NCBI GenBank assembly: GCA_007121975.1
Contig: SKJO01000484.1
Location: forward strand, 1 to 5,615
DNA from: Nitriliruptoraceae bacterium
GTDB lineage: Bacteria; Actinomycetota; Nitriliruptoria; Nitriliruptorales; Nitriliruptoraceae
Length of the DNA stretch: 5,615 nucleotides
Direction: 5' to 3'
Below, piece after piece: positions 4,920 through 5,615 of this stretch. The notes beneath the pieces were generated by a model. The model made no database searches. It had not been told where the DNA came from and saw nothing but the letters and a program-made list of their open reading frames with translations. Both the position numbers and the translations under genes were made by a program. Within the stretch, counting starts at the first letter, position 1. Each line of letters begins with the position of its first letter.

Positions 4920-5615
4920 TCAGAACACCCCATCCTGCCACGGCGCGAGGTCGGTGAGCAGCAACCGGTCCAGGCGCAGCGCCGCACCGGCCGTGGCGGC
5001 ACGCACCCGACCGGCGGCCTGCAGCGACGTGACCCGGGACCCGCCGAGCACGACCGAGGCCAGCTCCCGCACGTCGAGGACGAGGTCGGCCGGCTCGTCC
5101 ACGCGCCGGCAGGTCGCCCGGCCGTCCTCGACGTTCAGCGCGAAACGCCCGGCGTTGCGGGCCAGCAGCTCGTCGCCGATCTCGAGCACGAGCCGGTCGT
5201 CACCCGCGTAGCCGCGGGCGGCGAGCACCGCGGGCACGTCGAGCAGGCGCAGGTGCAGGCCCCAGTGATCGGTGATGCGCAGCCGGCCAGGATCCTCGAG
5301 CAGGTGCCACAGTGGCTCGTCGAGCGGGCGGCGCCTGGCCACCACCCGGTCGGTGAGGTCGAGGTCGGTGACCAGGGCCCACAGGGCCGCGGCGGCCCCG
5401 GGGTCCCGCGCCTGCAGCTCGCTGATCTCGACCCGGCCGGCCGGCGCCCCATCGGTCCAGCGCTGGTGCACCCGGTAGATCACGTAGCCCCGCTCGGGCA
5501 GCACGGCGTGGAACCGCGGTGAGGCGCCGTCGCGGGCGTCGGGCGGGTCGTCGTCGAGCACCGTCTCCCACCACGCCGCCGACCGCGACACCAGGCCTGG
5601 GCGCTGGGCGCGCAC
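4920..5615 (-). CDS. Second Eis-family acetyltransferase, C-terminal part (cut by window edge)
   Basis: The last 231 residues of a protein paralogous to its downstream neighbour. The frame is open to the window edge, and the GTG at 5613-5615 is probably internal, because the N-terminal GNAT domain with the acetyl-CoA site (roughly 175 residues) is missing. Visible are RPGLVSRSAAWWETVLDD (5-22), a typical Eis-family link to the second domain, GYVIYRV (43-49), LWALVTDLDLTDRV (78-91), LWHLLEDPGRLRIT (102-115) and GLHLRLLDVPAVLAARGY (119-136). The SCP2-like end includes LVLDVRELASVVLGGSRV (178-195) and LDRLLLTDLAPWQDGVF (215-231). The neighbour aligns over the same blocks (YARYRV; LYTRLLDLPRALGARHY; LDRLLGVDRAPWTTTVF), but the two are clearly diverged, so the duplication is old. 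The terminal Phe is kept. It is the upstream member of a probable two-gene operon; acetylation substrate unknown. Confidence 0.88.
   Translation of the reverse strand: MRAQRPGLVSRSAAWWETVLDDDPPDARDGASPRFHAVLPERGYVIYRVHQRWTDGAPAGRVEISELQARDPGAAAALWALVTDLDLTDRVVARRRPLDEPLWHLLEDPGRLRITDHWGLHLRLLDVPAVLAARGYAGDDRLVLEIGDELLARNAGRFALNVEDGRATCRRVDEPADLVLDVRELASVVLGGSRVTSLQAAGRVRAATAGAALRLDRLLLTDLAPWQDGVF

Noticed and set aside
3584..4957. A 457-codon plus-strand frame opposite the Eis-like gene
   Set aside because: It is a shadow frame rich in Arg, Gly, His and Gln with no family pattern; the minus-strand gene explains the region.
4886..5002. A 39-residue N-terminal extension of the complete Eis-like protein
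   Set aside because: It overlaps the end of the upstream paralogue and is Arg/Pro-rich. The GTG at 4885 has a GGGAG site and begins at the family's normal N-terminus.

Overview
The window looks like the chromosome of a GC-rich actinobacterium (Actinomycetota). By eye the GC content is around 70%, third codon positions are almost all G or C, GTG starts are common, and the Eis-type acetyltransferases, dodecin and cimA-FAH pairing fit that group. I see no sign of mobile DNA, CRISPR or RNA genes. No genus can be assigned from the sequence alone.

Layout: a TspO/MBR membrane protein (64-558) is on the plus strand. Everything else is on the minus strand and is best read right to left. First come two tandem Eis-family GNAT/SCP2 acetyltransferases: the upstream one (4920-5615) is cut by the window edge and the second (3665-4885) is complete, 34 nt apart. 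A 72-residue dodecin follows (3312-3530). Next is a 259-nt regulatory interval, then citramalate synthase cimA (1424-3052) and a fumarylacetoacetate hydrolase (FAH) family enzyme (567-1379), which are probably cotranscribed. The FAH and tspO genes converge with only 8 nt between their stop codons.

The most interesting element is in the interval upstream of cimA. A promoter-like pair (TCGACA-18-TACGGT) is followed by a Shine-Dalgarno sequence and a 33-codon reading frame (3143-3244). This frame ends in ACLRAIAIIIGPLP-stop, with four isoleucine codons in five. Around and after it lie three overlapping inverted repeats that form a 1:2 / 2:3 / 3:4 series of mutually exclusive stems. This is the architecture of a ribosome-mediated transcription attenuator, and it sits directly upstream of the first committed enzyme of the pyruvate/citramalate route to isoleucine. 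The leader specificity (Ile) and the gene function agree.

Working together: CimA condenses pyruvate and acetyl-CoA to citramalate, supplying 2-oxobutyrate for isoleucine without threonine. It carries a C-terminal LeuA-type allosteric domain, so the pathway probably has two isoleucine controls: enzyme inhibition and leader attenuation. The FAH enzyme would share this control if cotranscribed. The dodecin (flavin storage), the Eis-like pair and TspO show no clear functional link to isoleucine synthesis.
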